Below, one piece after another: positions 49,861 through 59,040 of a stretch of 64,000 bases of DNA. The translations under genes and the position numbers were made by a program. The notes under the pieces were generated by a model. It was given only the letters and a program-made list of their open reading frames with translations, did not search any database and was not told where the DNA came from. Each line of letters begins with the position of its first letter. Within the stretch, counting starts at the first letter, position 1. Origin of the DNA: Rhodococcus sp. 14-2483-1-2 (GTDB taxonomy: Bacteria > Actinomycetota > Actinomycetes > Mycobacteriales > Mycobacteriaceae); the NCBI RefSeq assembly GCF_002259405.1, contig NZ_NPFW01000022.1, forward strand, positions 806,001-870,000. Direction: 5' to 3'.

Positions 49861-52800
49861 TGCTCGGTCACCTGTCTACCCGTCTCGTGTGCCGGGCAAC
49901 TGGATTTGACCGGGCAGTGCCTGCAGCCGTCGTTGATCCGCGCCTCGAACGTGGGTCCCTGTGTTGCCGATGCGGCCTGGTGCACGGTGTCTCGCCACTC
50001 CTCGAGTTTCTCCGGTGTCGGCACTTCCTGGACACGCTGCGTGGCCCCGTCCTTGTTGTGGGGCTTGGCGACGAACACCAGCCGCGCTCCGCCCGGCTCG
50101 CCCGCAGGCTCGCCCTCGATGGCACCGGCTGCCGCGGCGACCTGGTAGGTGGCCAGCTGATGGTGGCCCTGGGCATCCTCCTTGGACATGACGGTCTTGG
50201 CCGTCTTGACGTCGATGATCACCGGTCGGCCGTCGGGATCGTGCTCGAGCCGATCGATGCGACCGCGCAACGCCACCGCCGGCTCGTCCTCCGAGCGAGC
50301 CTCGAGTATGCCGTCGACGCGCACTTCGACTCCGGCCTCGGTGAGCTCGCCTCGACTGCCCTGCAACCACGTCTCGAACGTCTCGAGCATCGCCCCGGTT
50401 CGGTCGAGCTCGTGCCGTGAGTACCACTGCGATCCGAGATCCACTGCATCCCATGCTGTTTCGAGAGCGCGACGGAGTTGCTCCGAAGGTATCCGACCGG
50501 CCACCGCCTGGACGAGAGTGTGCACGAGCGTGCCGGTGACCGCATGGGTGTTGGTGCCGTCGTTGCCGCCGTGACGTTCGAGCATCCACCGGAGCGGACA
50601 GGTGGTGAGTTGTTCCACCGTCGACGGGGACAGCGGCACCGGGCCGTCGCCGAGCTGCCACAGCGGCGCGTCGGTGCTCGGCCCTGCCACCCCGAACCAC
50701 TCGTCGGGATGCGCGCCGCGGACACCGGCCGCGGCGAGTGTGGCCAGATGCCGCGCCGCTCGGGCTCGCTTGTCCGGATCCTGCTCGGCGACAACGGGAT
50801 CGCACACCACACTCCGGAGTTCGGCCACCAGCATGGGCAACGCCAACACTCGGTGTGCAGGCTCCGGCCCGGGCAGCTCGAGTGCCGGATCCGACTCGCC
50901 TCCGCCGTCGATGCCGCGTAGTTCGTCCACGAATCGAGACCGGACCAGGTCGGCATCTCCGGTACTGGAATCGACGGCCGTGACGAGCAAGATCGATCGA
51001 GCGCGACTGCACGCCACCAGAAACAGCGTGCGCTCCTCGGCCAGCAGCGGTGCCGACTTCGACAGTCGCCCGTCGAGCGCCGCAGCCGCATCGACCTTGC
51101 CGGATACGAGGTCGACCAGGGTGTCGGTGCCCAGGAGGCTGCCACGCGACCGCAGGCCGGGCCACAGCCCTTCCTGCACCCCGGCAACCGCGACGAGCTC
51201 CCATTCCCGACCCGCAGCAGAATGCGCACTCAGCAGCGTCACCGCGTCGGCCCGGACCGTGGGGCGGTGTGAATTCAGAGTGGGAATCTCTTGCTGCGCA
51301 ATGTAATCGAGGAATCCACCGATCTGAGCCCGCGGCAACCTGTCGACATATGCTGCCGCCGCGTCGAACAGCGCCACCACCGCATCCAGGTCGCGGTCGG
51401 CCTGAGTACCTGCCGAGCCACCCCAGGCGGACGCGGTGGACCAACGCCGCTCGAGCCCCGAGGCCTGCCACGCCGCCCACAACACGTCCTCGACACCGCG
51501 GCCCGCGCGGGCGAGCGCTCGTGCCTTCCGGATCACACCCAGGGCTCTGCGCAACGGGGCGGACTCCACATCCGAGAGTCCGCCGGTCCACCCGGCGCTC
51601 CCCCGCGCGTCGTCGGTGAGGACGACTCTGAGCAGCTCGGCCGAGTCGCGCTCGCCGCCCGATGCGAGTTCGAGCCTGCGCACGCCCCGGCGCAATCGTC
51701 GCAGACCCACCGGATCGGCTCCGCCGATCGGCCCGGAGAGCAACGCCAGTGCATCTTCACCGTCGAAGCTCGGGTCGGAGATCGCCCGCAGTACCAGCAG
51801 GAGACCCACGGCCCCGTGCTGGCGGTGCAGCGGTAGCTCCGAGGTCGGGGTGATCATCGGCACCCCTGCGCCGTGCAGAGCCCGACGCAACGGCGCGAGG
51901 GTGCGCGGCACGGAACGCACCACGATCGCCATCTCGGACCATGGCATGCCGTCGATCAGGTGGGCACGACGCATGGCGTCGGCGATGATCGCCGCTTCCT
52001 TCGCGGGCGAGGACACGACGTGCACTCGCGCTGTCGGTTCACCGAAGCGGGCGGTGCCCACCGGTTCCGGACAGCGGTGCCGACCGAGCCCGGGCAGCCG
52101 TCCGGCGATGATGTCGGTCAGCTCCGCGACCTCGGGCACGGACCGGTGATTGCGAGTGAGCACGACGCGGCGCGGCGAGTCCACCTCGACCAGGTCGGCC
52201 ACGAAGGCGGGATCAGCACCCCGGAAAGTGAACACGGATTGATCGGGATCTCCGGCGACGACGGTGGATTCGGTATCGGTGCCGATCAGCCGAACCAGCT
52301 GTGCCGCTTGCGGATCGAGGTGCTGCGCGTCGTCGACGACGAGGTGCCGGATGCGGGCGCGTTCGCTGCGCAGCAGTTCGGGATCGGTGGCGAACGCCAT
52401 CAGCGCGGCACCGATCAGCTCGGCGGCGTCCAGACCCGGTGCCGTCGCTCCTGCCGCTTCCACTCCGACGGCACCGCGCAACAACATGGCCTGCTCGTAT
52501 CCGGCAGCGAATCTCCCGACGGCAACCCACTCGGGCCTGCCGTGTTTGCGACCGAGTTTGACGAGGTCTTCCGGACCGATCCCGCGTTCGGCGGACCTGA
52601 GCATCATGTCTCGCACCGCCGTGACGAATCCCGCGGTGCCCAGTGCCGGACGCAGCCGCTCCGGCCAGTCGCCTGCCCCGTCCTCGAGATCGCCGCGCAG
52701 CATCTCGCGCACCACGGCGTCCTGCTCGGCACCGGTCAGCAATCGCGGTGGCGGATTGCCGTACAGGGAGGCCTGCAGCCGCAGCACCGCGAAGGCGTAG

Positions 52801-53174
52801 GAGTGCACGGTGCGTACCAACGGCTCACGAGTCGCCCGCAGTGCGTGATCGCCGCTGAAGAGACCCGAGGTGATGACCTCGCGCACCGCGGTTGCCGCCC
52901 GTTTGGACTGCGTGAGCACCAGAACCGACTCCGGATCACCGGTGACGATGCGCGAGACGGCGTAGTCCGCGACGAGCGAGGTCTTACCCGTGCCGGGGCC
53001 ACCCAGGATCTGCCACGGATTCCATCGTGGAGCGCCTTTCGCGGCTTCTGCTGCCGAGTCGGGTATCGACGACAGCAGCCGAGCTGCCGAGCCGGTCCAC
53101 TCACGTGCCGGGCGAGCGACCTTGGGTGCACGGACGAGAGTCACCGTCGCGCCGTGTCTGCCGTCCGAGCTCAT
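49857..53174 (-). CDS. adnA: AdnAB helicase-nuclease, AdnA subunit with iron-sulfur cluster
   Basis: 1105 residues. Walker A ILGGPGTGKTSLVADY, motif II LVVDDAQHLDPQ, motif III VAGDPDQSVFTFRGADPAF, motif V TLLSAHSAAGREWELVAVAGV. Nuclease region: VIIDVKTAKTVMS and HHQLATYQVAAAAG. Cys of LTTCPLRWML plus the C-terminal GCRHCPVKSSCP would hold a 4Fe-4S cluster, as in AddB-type nucleases. ATG 53174 gives MSSDGRHGATVTLVRAPK; the upstream frame has no similarity. First gene of adnA-adnB. Confidence 0.95.
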   Translation of the reverse strand: MSSDGRHGATVTLVRAPKVARPAREWTGSAARLLSSIPDSAAEAAKGAPRWNPWQILGGPGTGKTSLVADYAVSRIVTGDPESVLVLTQSKRAATAVREVITSGLFSGDHALRATREPLVRTVHSYAFAVLRLQASLYGNPPPRLLTGAEQDAVVREMLRGDLEDGAGDWPERLRPALGTAGFVTAVRDMMLRSAERGIGPEDLVKLGRKHGRPEWVAVGRFAAGYEQAMLLRGAVGVEAAGATAPGLDAAELIGAALMAFATDPELLRSERARIRHLVVDDAQHLDPQAAQLVRLIGTDTESTVVAGDPDQSVFTFRGADPAFVADLVEVDSPRRVVLTRNHRSVPEVAELTDIIAGRLPGLGRHRCPEPVGTARFGEPTARVHVVSSPAKEAAIIADAMRRAHLIDGMPWSEMAIVVRSVPRTLAPLRRALHGAGVPMITPTSELPLHRQHGAVGLLLVLRAISDPSFDGEDALALLSGPIGGADPVGLRRLRRGVRRLELASGGERDSAELLRVVLTDDARGSAGWTGGLSDVESAPLRRALGVIRKARALARAGRGVEDVLWAAWQASGLERRWSTASAWGGSAGTQADRDLDAVVALFDAAAAYVDRLPRAQIGGFLDYIAQQEIPTLNSHRPTVRADAVTLLSAHSAAGREWELVAVAGVQEGLWPGLRSRGSLLGTDTLVDLVSGKVDAAAALDGRLSKSAPLLAEERTLFLVACSRARSILLVTAVDSSTGDADLVRSRFVDELRGIDGGGESDPALELPGPEPAHRVLALPMLVAELRSVVCDPVVAEQDPDKRARAARHLATLAAAGVRGAHPDEWFGVAGPSTDAPLWQLGDGPVPLSPSTVEQLTTCPLRWMLERHGGNDGTNTHAVTGTLVHTLVQAVAGRIPSEQLRRALETAWDAVDLGSQWYSRHELDRTGAMLETFETWLQGSRGELTEAGVEVRVDGILEARSEDEPAVALRGRIDRLEHDPDGRPVIIDVKTAKTVMSKEDAQGHHQLATYQVAAAAGAIEGEPAGEPGGARLVFVAKPHNKDGATQRVQEVPTPEKLEEWRDTVHQAASATQGPTFEARINDGCRHCPVKSSCPAHETGRQVTEQ

Positions 53175-53274
53175 GACACAGATGCAATCACGAGCCACCG
53201 ACAGACCGGACCACGGCAGTCGTCGATACCCGTCGGACCGGAGTCGCGGCCGTCCGTACGGCATAGTGGTCGGC

Positions 53275-54051
53275 GTGCCCGAGTTGAATCTGCATACGTT
53301 CGGACCCGCAGACGGTCCCGAAATCCTCGCCGTTCACGGTGTGACCGGCCATGGTGCCCGCTGGTGGGACCTCGCCGACAATCACCTCCCCGAAGCCAGG
53401 ATTCTGGCTCCGGATCTCATCGGCCACGGGCATTCCCCGTCCACTCCGCCCTGGGACATCGACGCGCAGGTCACTGCTCTGAAATCCGTGCTCGACGCCC
53501 ATGCACGTGGCCCGGTCGTGGTCCTCGGACATTCGTACGGCGGCGCGCTGGCCGTACATCTCGCGCAGCGATTCCCCGAAGCGGTACGTGCCCTGGTTCT
53601 GCTCGATCCCGCGATCGCGTTGCCGCCGGAGGAATTGCTCGAGGTGGCCGAAGCGACCGCGAAATCCCCCGACTACACCGACGCCGACGAGGCGCGCTCG
53701 GAGAAGATCCACGGGGCGTGGGCGGATGTACCGACCGAATTGCTCGACCGCGAGGTCGCCGATCACCTGGTCCCCGCCGACGGCGGCAAGGTCGCATGGC
53801 GAATGTCGATTCCGGCGATCGTCGCGACATGGGGCGAGCTCGCACGTCCGATCGTGGTCCCCGCCGAGTCCGTCCCGACCATCGTGGTGCGGGCCATGCG
53901 CGTCCAACCTCCCTATGTCACAGAGGAATTTCTCTCGGCGCTGCGAGATCGACTGGGCGATAACCTGCGTACCGTCGAACTCGACTGCGATCACATGGTC
54001 GGCCAGGCCAAGCCGGTCGAGGTGGCCGAGCTGGTGCGATCCGTGCTCTAG
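53275..54051 (+). CDS. Alpha/beta hydrolase (LipV-like)
   Basis: 258 residues. ILAVHGVTGHGARWW, nucleophile VVLGHSYGGALAVHLAQRFPE (Ser ~93), acid in the APDLIGHG/DLL region and catalytic His in ELDCDHMVGQAKP. The fold is that of epoxide-hydrolase/lipase-like enzymes; Rv3203 (LipV) has this position. GTG 53275 chosen because upstream frame lies within adnA antisense. The next gene starts right after the stop. Confidence 0.85.
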   Translation: MPELNLHTFGPADGPEILAVHGVTGHGARWWDLADNHLPEARILAPDLIGHGHSPSTPPWDIDAQVTALKSVLDAHARGPVVVLGHSYGGALAVHLAQRFPEAVRALVLLDPAIALPPEELLEVAEATAKSPDYTDADEARSEKIHGAWADVPTELLDREVADHLVPADGGKVAWRMSIPAIVATWGELARPIVVPAESVPTIVVRAMRVQPPYVTEEFLSALRDRLGDNLRTVELDCDHMVGQAKPVEVAELVRSVL

Positions 54052-54393
54052 ATGGCCCCGATCACCGAAGACCAGGTCGAGCGAGTTCGCGCGTTGGTCG
54101 CGTCCATTCCCTCGGGATTCGTCGCCACGTACGGAGACATCGCGGCCGCTGCCGACCTGTCGAGCCCTCGCATCGTCGGATGGATCATGCGCACCGATTC
54201 CGCCGACCTGCCCTGGCATCGAGTCCTCGGCGCAAGCGGAAGACCCGCCCCGCACCTGGCCTCGAGGCAGCTCGAGACTCTGCGCAGCGAAGGCGTGCAG
54301 ATTCACGACGGGCGGGTGCCAGTGAGCTCGATTCGATTCGACTTCGGGGCGCTCCCACCGTCACCTGCACCGACCACTAATCTCGGAGAATGA
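54052..54393 (+). CDS. Alkyltransferase-like (ATL) protein, catalytic Cys replaced by Trp
   Basis: 113 residues of the MGMT DNA-binding domain. VRALVASIPSGFVATYGDIAAAADLSSPRIVGWIMRTDSADLPWHRVLGASGRPA: the PCHRV active site of O6-alkylguanine transferases reads PWHRV at 54-58 (Trp55 for Cys). ATL proteins bind O6-alkylguanine, cannot repair it, and flag it for nucleotide excision repair. Rv3204 is the equivalent. ATG directly after the LipV-like stop; it overlaps the thioesterase start as ATGA. Confidence 0.93.
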   Translation: MAPITEDQVERVRALVASIPSGFVATYGDIAAAADLSSPRIVGWIMRTDSADLPWHRVLGASGRPAPHLASRQLETLRSEGVQIHDGRVPVSSIRFDFGALPPSPAPTTNLGE

Positions 54394-54836
54394 ACATCAG
54401 GGACGCACTCGAGCAGTTCGATCCACGCCCCACGGCGAAGTTCGCGCTGTCGAAGGCGAGCACCTTCGTCGCCTCCGCCGGTCTCGTCGTCGACGAGGTC
54501 TCGGGTACCAGAGTGGCGGGGCACATCGATTTGACGGACGAGCACTTCACGCCGTGGGGCGTCGTCCACGGCGGCGTCTACACCACTGCCGTCGAGAGCG
54601 CCGCCAGCATCGGTGCCAGCGAAGCGGTCAAGGATCGTGGCGAGTTCGCGGTCGGCGTACACAACGGCACCGACTTTCTGCGCGCCAGCAAAGGCGGCCG
54701 CGTCGACGTTGTCGCGGAACCGTTGCAGCAAGGCAGAATTCAGCAACTGTGGCTGGTGACGATCACCGCCTCGGACAGCGGAAAAGTCATTGCACGCGGG
54801 CAGGTTCGCCTGCAGAACGTGCCGCTGCCGACATGA
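54390..54836 (+). CDS. PaaI/DUF4442-type hotdog thioesterase
   Basis: 148 residues. Hotdog fold with EHFTPWGVVHGGVYTTAVESAASIGASEAV, where the HGG motif is the acyl-CoA thioesterase active-site region, and VGVHNGTDFLRASKGGRVDVVAEP. It hydrolyses aromatic or acyl-CoA thioesters; substrate unknown. ATG 54390 overlaps the ATL stop by 4 bp, fixing the start. In a run lipV-ATL-thioesterase-mobA/moeA. Confidence 0.88.
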   Translation: MNIRDALEQFDPRPTAKFALSKASTFVASAGLVVDEVSGTRVAGHIDLTDEHFTPWGVVHGGVYTTAVESAASIGASEAVKDRGEFAVGVHNGTDFLRASKGGRVDVVAEPLQQGRIQQLWLVTITASDSGKVIARGQVRLQNVPLPT

Positions 54837-54849
54837 CAGAGCTCGCACC

Positions 54850-56637
54850 GTGACACAGCCGGTCTGCGACGCGATCGTCCTCGCCGGCGGCCGAGGATCC
54901 AGGATGGCAGATCCCGAGCACCCCACTGCGCCGCAGGAGGTCGACAAGCCTGCCATGACCGTCGGTGGTCGTCGCATGGTCGACATTGCCGTGGACGCCG
55001 TATCGGTCTGCCGCAGAACGGTTCTCGTGGGCCCGACCCGTACCGGAGTACCCGAGTACGTGGTGCAGACTCGGGAGTCCCCCGCGGGCGGTGGGCCCGT
55101 CGCCGCTCTCGCCGCGGGACTGCGATCACTCGACGACCGTGCAGATCCGGAGGGCACTGCAGATCTGGTGGTGGTCATCGCGTCGGACATCCCGTTTCTC
55201 GACGCCCAGGCGGTCGTTTCGTTGATCGATTCGATGCAGAACACGCAGGCCGACGCCGTCTTCGCGCGCGACGATGCGGGTCGCACGCAGTTCCTGCTGG
55301 GAGTCTGGCGGTATGCCGCGTTGCGTTCCGCTGTGGCACAGCTGGATTCGGTGGATGGCGCGCCCATGCGCACCATCCTTCCGGCCGATCATCTGGTGAT
55401 CGCAGTCTCCGGTGTCGAGGACTGCGACACCCGCGCCGATCTTCTCGCCGCCCGCCTGGCCGCACGGCCGTCGGAGACACTCGAGCTCGGCGACGCACTC
55501 CACCGCATTCGGAGCCGGATCCCCGCCCTGCCGATCAGGCGAATTCCCCTGCAGGACAGCGCCGGAACCGTCCTCGCGGAACCCCTCGTATCCCAGACCG
55601 CGTTGCCCGCAGTCGACATCTCCGCGATGGACGGGTACGCGGTCTGCGGCACCGAACCATGGACGCTCAGGTCCGACATCGCGTACGCCGGTAGCGCCGA
55701 CATCGCCAGACTCACCGAAGGAACGGCCGTGCGCATCGCGACCGGCGCTGCGCTTCCGCCCGGAGCGACGTCGGTGGTTCGCGACGAACACATGACCCGC
55801 GAGTCCGACCATTCGGCTCGGCGGATTCCGACGGCACCGCAATCCGACGACACGCGTCGGCGCGGCGAGGACTGGCTGCCCGGGACCGAACTCGTCGCAG
55901 CATTCACCCCGATCGATGCGGCCGTAAGGTCACTCGCCGCCAGTGCCGAGGTGTTCGAGGTGGCGGTGCGCGGTCCGGTACGCGGACGAGTAATCATCAG
56001 CGGCAACGAGATTCGATCCACCGGACCACTCGCTCCCGGCCAGACCAGGGACGTTCTCGGGTCGGTGTTGCCGGAGTACCTTGCACACTGCGGCATCACC
56101 GTCGTCGATGTGACGCTGCTCGACGACTCTGCGACGGGGTTTCGAGACGTGCTGACCCGAACCCAGGACGTGGACGTGATCGTCGTCGTCGGGGCAACCG
56201 GAGGCGGGGCGGCCGATCAGCTCCGCGCGACCCTCGCCGGCATCGATGCCGAAACCGTCGTCGGACGAATGCGCATGCGTCCCGGCGGTTCTCAGATCAC
56301 CGCGGCACTGCCCGACGGCACGGTCGTGCTCGGCCTACCGGGGAACCCGCTGGCGGCCGTCGGTACCGCGATGCTCACCGCGCCCGCCATCGTCGATGCC
56401 CTGACCGGGAGAACGGTGGGCCCATCGCGGATCGGCCTGTTGTCCAACGCCGCCGAGGTTCGGTCCGCGACTCCCCGCATCGTCCCGGTCACCGCGGACG
56501 GCACGCGGTGGCGAGCAGATACCCAGGTCCGCACGGCGCACCTGGGTCACCTCGTCGGCCGCGACGCACTGGCTGTGATTCCTGCCGAGGTCAGCGCCGA
56601 CGAGCCGGTGACAATTCTTCCGCTGCCGCACCGCTAG
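54850..56637 (+). CDS. MobA-MoeA fusion protein, molybdenum cofactor biosynthesis
   Basis: 595 residues. N-terminal MobA-like nucleotidyltransferase (~1-190): AIVLAGGRGSRM, then VDKPAMTVGG (the Lys), PAGGGPVAALAAGL, VVIASDIPFLD. C-terminal MoeA-like domain (~205-595): SAMDGYAV, ATGAALPPGATSVVRDEH, RGRVIISGNEIRSTG, RMRMRPGGSQITAALPDGTVVLGLPGNPLAAVGT. MobA makes the guanine dinucleotide form, MoeA inserts molybdate. The usual MoeA segment TTGGVSxGDxD reads VVGATGGGAAD, lacking the acidic residue expected there. GTG 54850 start. Its 3' end overlaps the chelatase gene by 47 bp. Confidence 0.88.
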   Translation: MTQPVCDAIVLAGGRGSRMADPEHPTAPQEVDKPAMTVGGRRMVDIAVDAVSVCRRTVLVGPTRTGVPEYVVQTRESPAGGGPVAALAAGLRSLDDRADPEGTADLVVVIASDIPFLDAQAVVSLIDSMQNTQADAVFARDDAGRTQFLLGVWRYAALRSAVAQLDSVDGAPMRTILPADHLVIAVSGVEDCDTRADLLAARLAARPSETLELGDALHRIRSRIPALPIRRIPLQDSAGTVLAEPLVSQTALPAVDISAMDGYAVCGTEPWTLRSDIAYAGSADIARLTEGTAVRIATGAALPPGATSVVRDEHMTRESDHSARRIPTAPQSDDTRRRGEDWLPGTELVAAFTPIDAAVRSLAASAEVFEVAVRGPVRGRVIISGNEIRSTGPLAPGQTRDVLGSVLPEYLAHCGITVVDVTLLDDSATGFRDVLTRTQDVDVIVVVGATGGGAADQLRATLAGIDAETVVGRMRMRPGGSQITAALPDGTVVLGLPGNPLAAVGTAMLTAPAIVDALTGRTVGPSRIGLLSNAAEVRSATPRIVPVTADGTRWRADTQVRTAHLGHLVGRDALAVIPAEVSADEPVTILPLPHR

Positions 56638-57319
56638 ATCCACCGAGAGAGCGAACACCCTCGCGATACCGAGCGACAACGAGATCGACGATCGCGGCAT
56701 GCACTCCGAGCGGTTCACCGACGCCGTCGGCCCCGGCGTCACCCAAACGAGTGTGAAAGAGCCCGCGCGCCAACAGATACGACGCCACGAACACACGTGT
56801 GTGCCCGGCTTCGCGCAGAGTCGACACCGCGTCGGACACGGTGGGAGTACTGGTGGCGACGTACCCGATCCGTACCGGGACCCGAGCGACGTCGGCCAGC
56901 ATCGCTGCCGCGCGCCGGTGTTCTTCCAACGCACGGGCGTCGGAAGATCCTGCGGCAGCGAGCACGATGCAGTCACCCGCCTGCCATCCTGCATCGCGCA
57001 ATCGGTCCAGCATGACCTCGGCCAGCACCCGGTCGGGTCCGAGAGCGCGGGTGACCGCCACCGACGTGTGGGCGCTGTCGGCGATCTCTCGCGGCACATC
57101 GGTGTGGACGTGGTAACCCGACGCAAGGAAAGCGGGAACCACCACCGCCGACTCGGGGGTGTCACGCAGCACCTCGGCCGGGGACGGCCCGAGTACGTCG
57201 ACGAATGCCACGCGCGTGGTACCGATCTGCGTCGACACGGCATCGGCGAGTGCGGCGATCATCTCGACACCACGAGGGTTCCGGGTGCCGTGTGCAACCA
57301 ACACCAAAGTCGGTGTCAT
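56591..57319 (-). CDS. Sirohydrochlorin chelatase-like protein (CbiX/SirB family)
   Basis: 242 residues with two CbiX-like halves. LVLVAHGTRNPRGVEMIAALADAV (His of the metal site), VVPAFLASGYHVHTDVP (second metal-site His), then VRIGYVATSTPTVSDAV and VASYLLARGLFHTRLGDAG. Such enzymes insert iron into sirohydrochlorin to give siroheme, which NirB needs; cobalt is the alternative. Last gene of the nitrite operon; start ATG overlaps the previous stop as TGATG. Confidence 0.87.
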   Translation of the reverse strand: MTPTLVLVAHGTRNPRGVEMIAALADAVSTQIGTTRVAFVDVLGPSPAEVLRDTPESAVVVPAFLASGYHVHTDVPREIADSAHTSVAVTRALGPDRVLAEVMLDRLRDAGWQAGDCIVLAAAGSSDARALEEHRRAAAMLADVARVPVRIGYVATSTPTVSDAVSTLREAGHTRVFVASYLLARGLFHTRLGDAGADGVGEPLGVHAAIVDLVVARYREGVRSLGGSSGAAAEELSPARRR

Positions 57320-58530
57320 CAGTACTTTCCCCCTTCTACGACGGCCGCACGTGCGTGCACGGCAGGCTCGTCGGGATCGCAGTCCGTTTCGGTCTCTATG
57401 TGATCGAGTGCGATGCGATAGCCACGCTTGACCACGGTCTGGATCGCTTTCGGCGCGCCGAGCGATGACCTGAGTCTGGTCATCGCGGTTTCCACCGCAT
57501 GGGTGTCGCCGCCTCCGCCCGGCAGCGAGGCCAACAGGTCCTCACGGGAGACGACGCGTCCGGGATTGCGGGCCAATGTCTTCATCAGTGCCATGCCTGC
57601 CGGGGACACCGGTCGAACTTCACCGTCGACCACCACGCACTTACCGCGGACGCTGACGACGTGCCCGCCGGCATGCAGCCGGCCGGTTCGCCTCGGCAGT
57701 TCCTCGGCGATGTGCCGCGCGAGTGCCCCCAGACGCGCCCGTGCGGGCTGCGTGGTGGCCACGTTCAGTTGCTCGAGGGGCGCGGCCGTGACCGGTCCGA
57801 CGCACACCGGCAGCACCCTCGATCGCATGGATTGCAGCAGAGGTTCGAGCACGCCGTTCTCGTCGGCGCGCATCAGCATCGACGCCACCGCCGGTGCCGA
57901 GGTGAAGCTGAGGGCGTCGAGATCGCCGACGACGACGGCTTCGATCATGCGGTCCATCGGGCTCTGGTCGTCGGGCGCGGTCCAGCGGTACACCGGCACC
58001 GGAACCACTTCGGCTCCTGCGCAGCGCAACACCTCGCAGAAGTCGGGAACAGGCTCCCATTCGGTGGTCGCGCCGTGCAGCTGCACGGCGACGCGTTTGC
58101 CCTCCACCCCTTCGGCGAGCAGATGTTCGAGTACCTCCGCCGAGGACTCCGAGGCGGGCGACCATTCCTCGCGCAGATCGGCCGCTCGGATGGCACCTTT
58201 CGCCTTAGGTCCGCGAGCCAGCAGGCGCGACGCGCCGAGTGCGCGCCCCAGTTCTTCTGCCCGACCCCACCCGTCTGCTGCCTCGATCCAGCCGCGAAAT
58301 CCGATTCCTGTTGTGGCGACGGTGATCTCGGGGGGATTCTCGATGACGGCGGCGGTGACGCGTTCGAGTTCGGCGTCGTCGGCCAGTGGGATGATGCGAA
58401 TTGCGGGGGCATGCATCACGGTGGCCCCGCGCCGCTCGAGCAGAGTCGCGAACTCCTCCGCCCGACGCGACGCGGTGATCCCGACGGTGAACCCGGCCAG
58501 AGGCGTTGCTGCCCCGGCGATTTCGCTCAC
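57319..58530 (-). CDS. nnaR: HemD-like / winged-helix fusion, NnaR-type regulator
   Basis: 403 residues. Residues ~10-270 are uroporphyrinogen-III synthase-like (TVGITASRRAEEFATLLERRGA, LSFTSAPAVASMLMRADE); residues ~295-385 are an OmpR-type winged helix (SPAGMALMKTLARNPGRVVSREDLLASLPGGGGDTHAVETAMTRLRSSLGAPKAIQTVVKRGYRI, shown here in outline) that could bind DNA. This layout is that of NnaR, a nitrate/nitrite assimilation regulator in Streptomyces and mycobacteria; whether it also makes uroporphyrinogen III is uncertain. GTG 58530 overlaps nirD stop by 4 bp. Confidence 0.87.
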   Translation of the reverse strand: MSEIAGAATPLAGFTVGITASRRAEEFATLLERRGATVMHAPAIRIIPLADDAELERVTAAVIENPPEITVATTGIGFRGWIEAADGWGRAEELGRALGASRLLARGPKAKGAIRAADLREEWSPASESSAEVLEHLLAEGVEGKRVAVQLHGATTEWEPVPDFCEVLRCAGAEVVPVPVYRWTAPDDQSPMDRMIEAVVVGDLDALSFTSAPAVASMLMRADENGVLEPLLQSMRSRVLPVCVGPVTAAPLEQLNVATTQPARARLGALARHIAEELPRRTGRLHAGGHVVSVRGKCVVVDGEVRPVSPAGMALMKTLARNPGRVVSREDLLASLPGGGGDTHAVETAMTRLRSSLGAPKAIQTVVKRGYRIALDHIETETDCDPDEPAVHARAAVVEGGKY

Positions 58531-58919
58531 GTAGAACCGCCGCGCACGAGCACGACGCCCTCGACGCAGGAGACCTCGAACGATCCGAGGGTGACCTCCG
58601 GGTCATCGAGGCAGCGCCCGTCGGCCAGGGAGAAGACCTGCTTGAGCAGCGGCGATGCAACGGTGGGTTCGCCCCCACGGTCTCCCACCAGTCCGCGTGA
58701 CATCACTGCTGCACGTCCGTACGGATCGATGTTGCCCACCGCGAACAGTCGTCCGTCGTCGAGCAGAAACAGCGCTGCCTGGGTGCCGCCTCGCAGGAGC
58801 ACCGCCACTCCGCGCCCTGGAATCAGCGCGTCGAGTGTGCAGGCCGGGGTCCAATCACGAGCGATGCCGTTCGGTACCGCTGTTGGTGACTTCACTGTTG
58901 ATGAATCGATGACAGTCAT
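58527..58919 (-). CDS. nirD: Assimilatory nitrite reductase small subunit NirD
   Basis: 130 residues. Rieske-like fold without cluster ligands, as usual for NirD: WTPACTLDALIPGRGVAVLLRGGTQAALFLLDDGRLFAVGNIDPYGRAAVMSRGLVGDRGGEPTVASPLLKQVFSLADGRCLDDPEVTLGSF (outline of the family core). AGGAGG six bases before ATG 58919. Between nirB and nirD is a 121-base gap with a small inverted repeat (GTGCA/TGCAC, 58989-59000). Confidence 0.92.
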   Translation of the reverse strand: MTVIDSSTVKSPTAVPNGIARDWTPACTLDALIPGRGVAVLLRGGTQAALFLLDDGRLFAVGNIDPYGRAAVMSRGLVGDRGGEPTVASPLLKQVFSLADGRCLDDPEVTLGSFEVSCVEGVVLVRGGST

Positions 58920-59040
58920 GGCGCACCTCCTGATCAGCTATTCCACGTTGCTTGTGTTTCTGACCCGTTAAGTCGCGATTACTCGTCTGTGCACATGCAC
59001 TCAGTTTCGTGACCTGCCGGTTGTCAGCTCCCGCGTCGGC

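Noticed and set aside
51873..53963. 696-codon plus-strand open frame across adnA and the LipV-like gene
   Set aside because: Spans two well-supported genes in other frames; low-complexity Arg-rich product.
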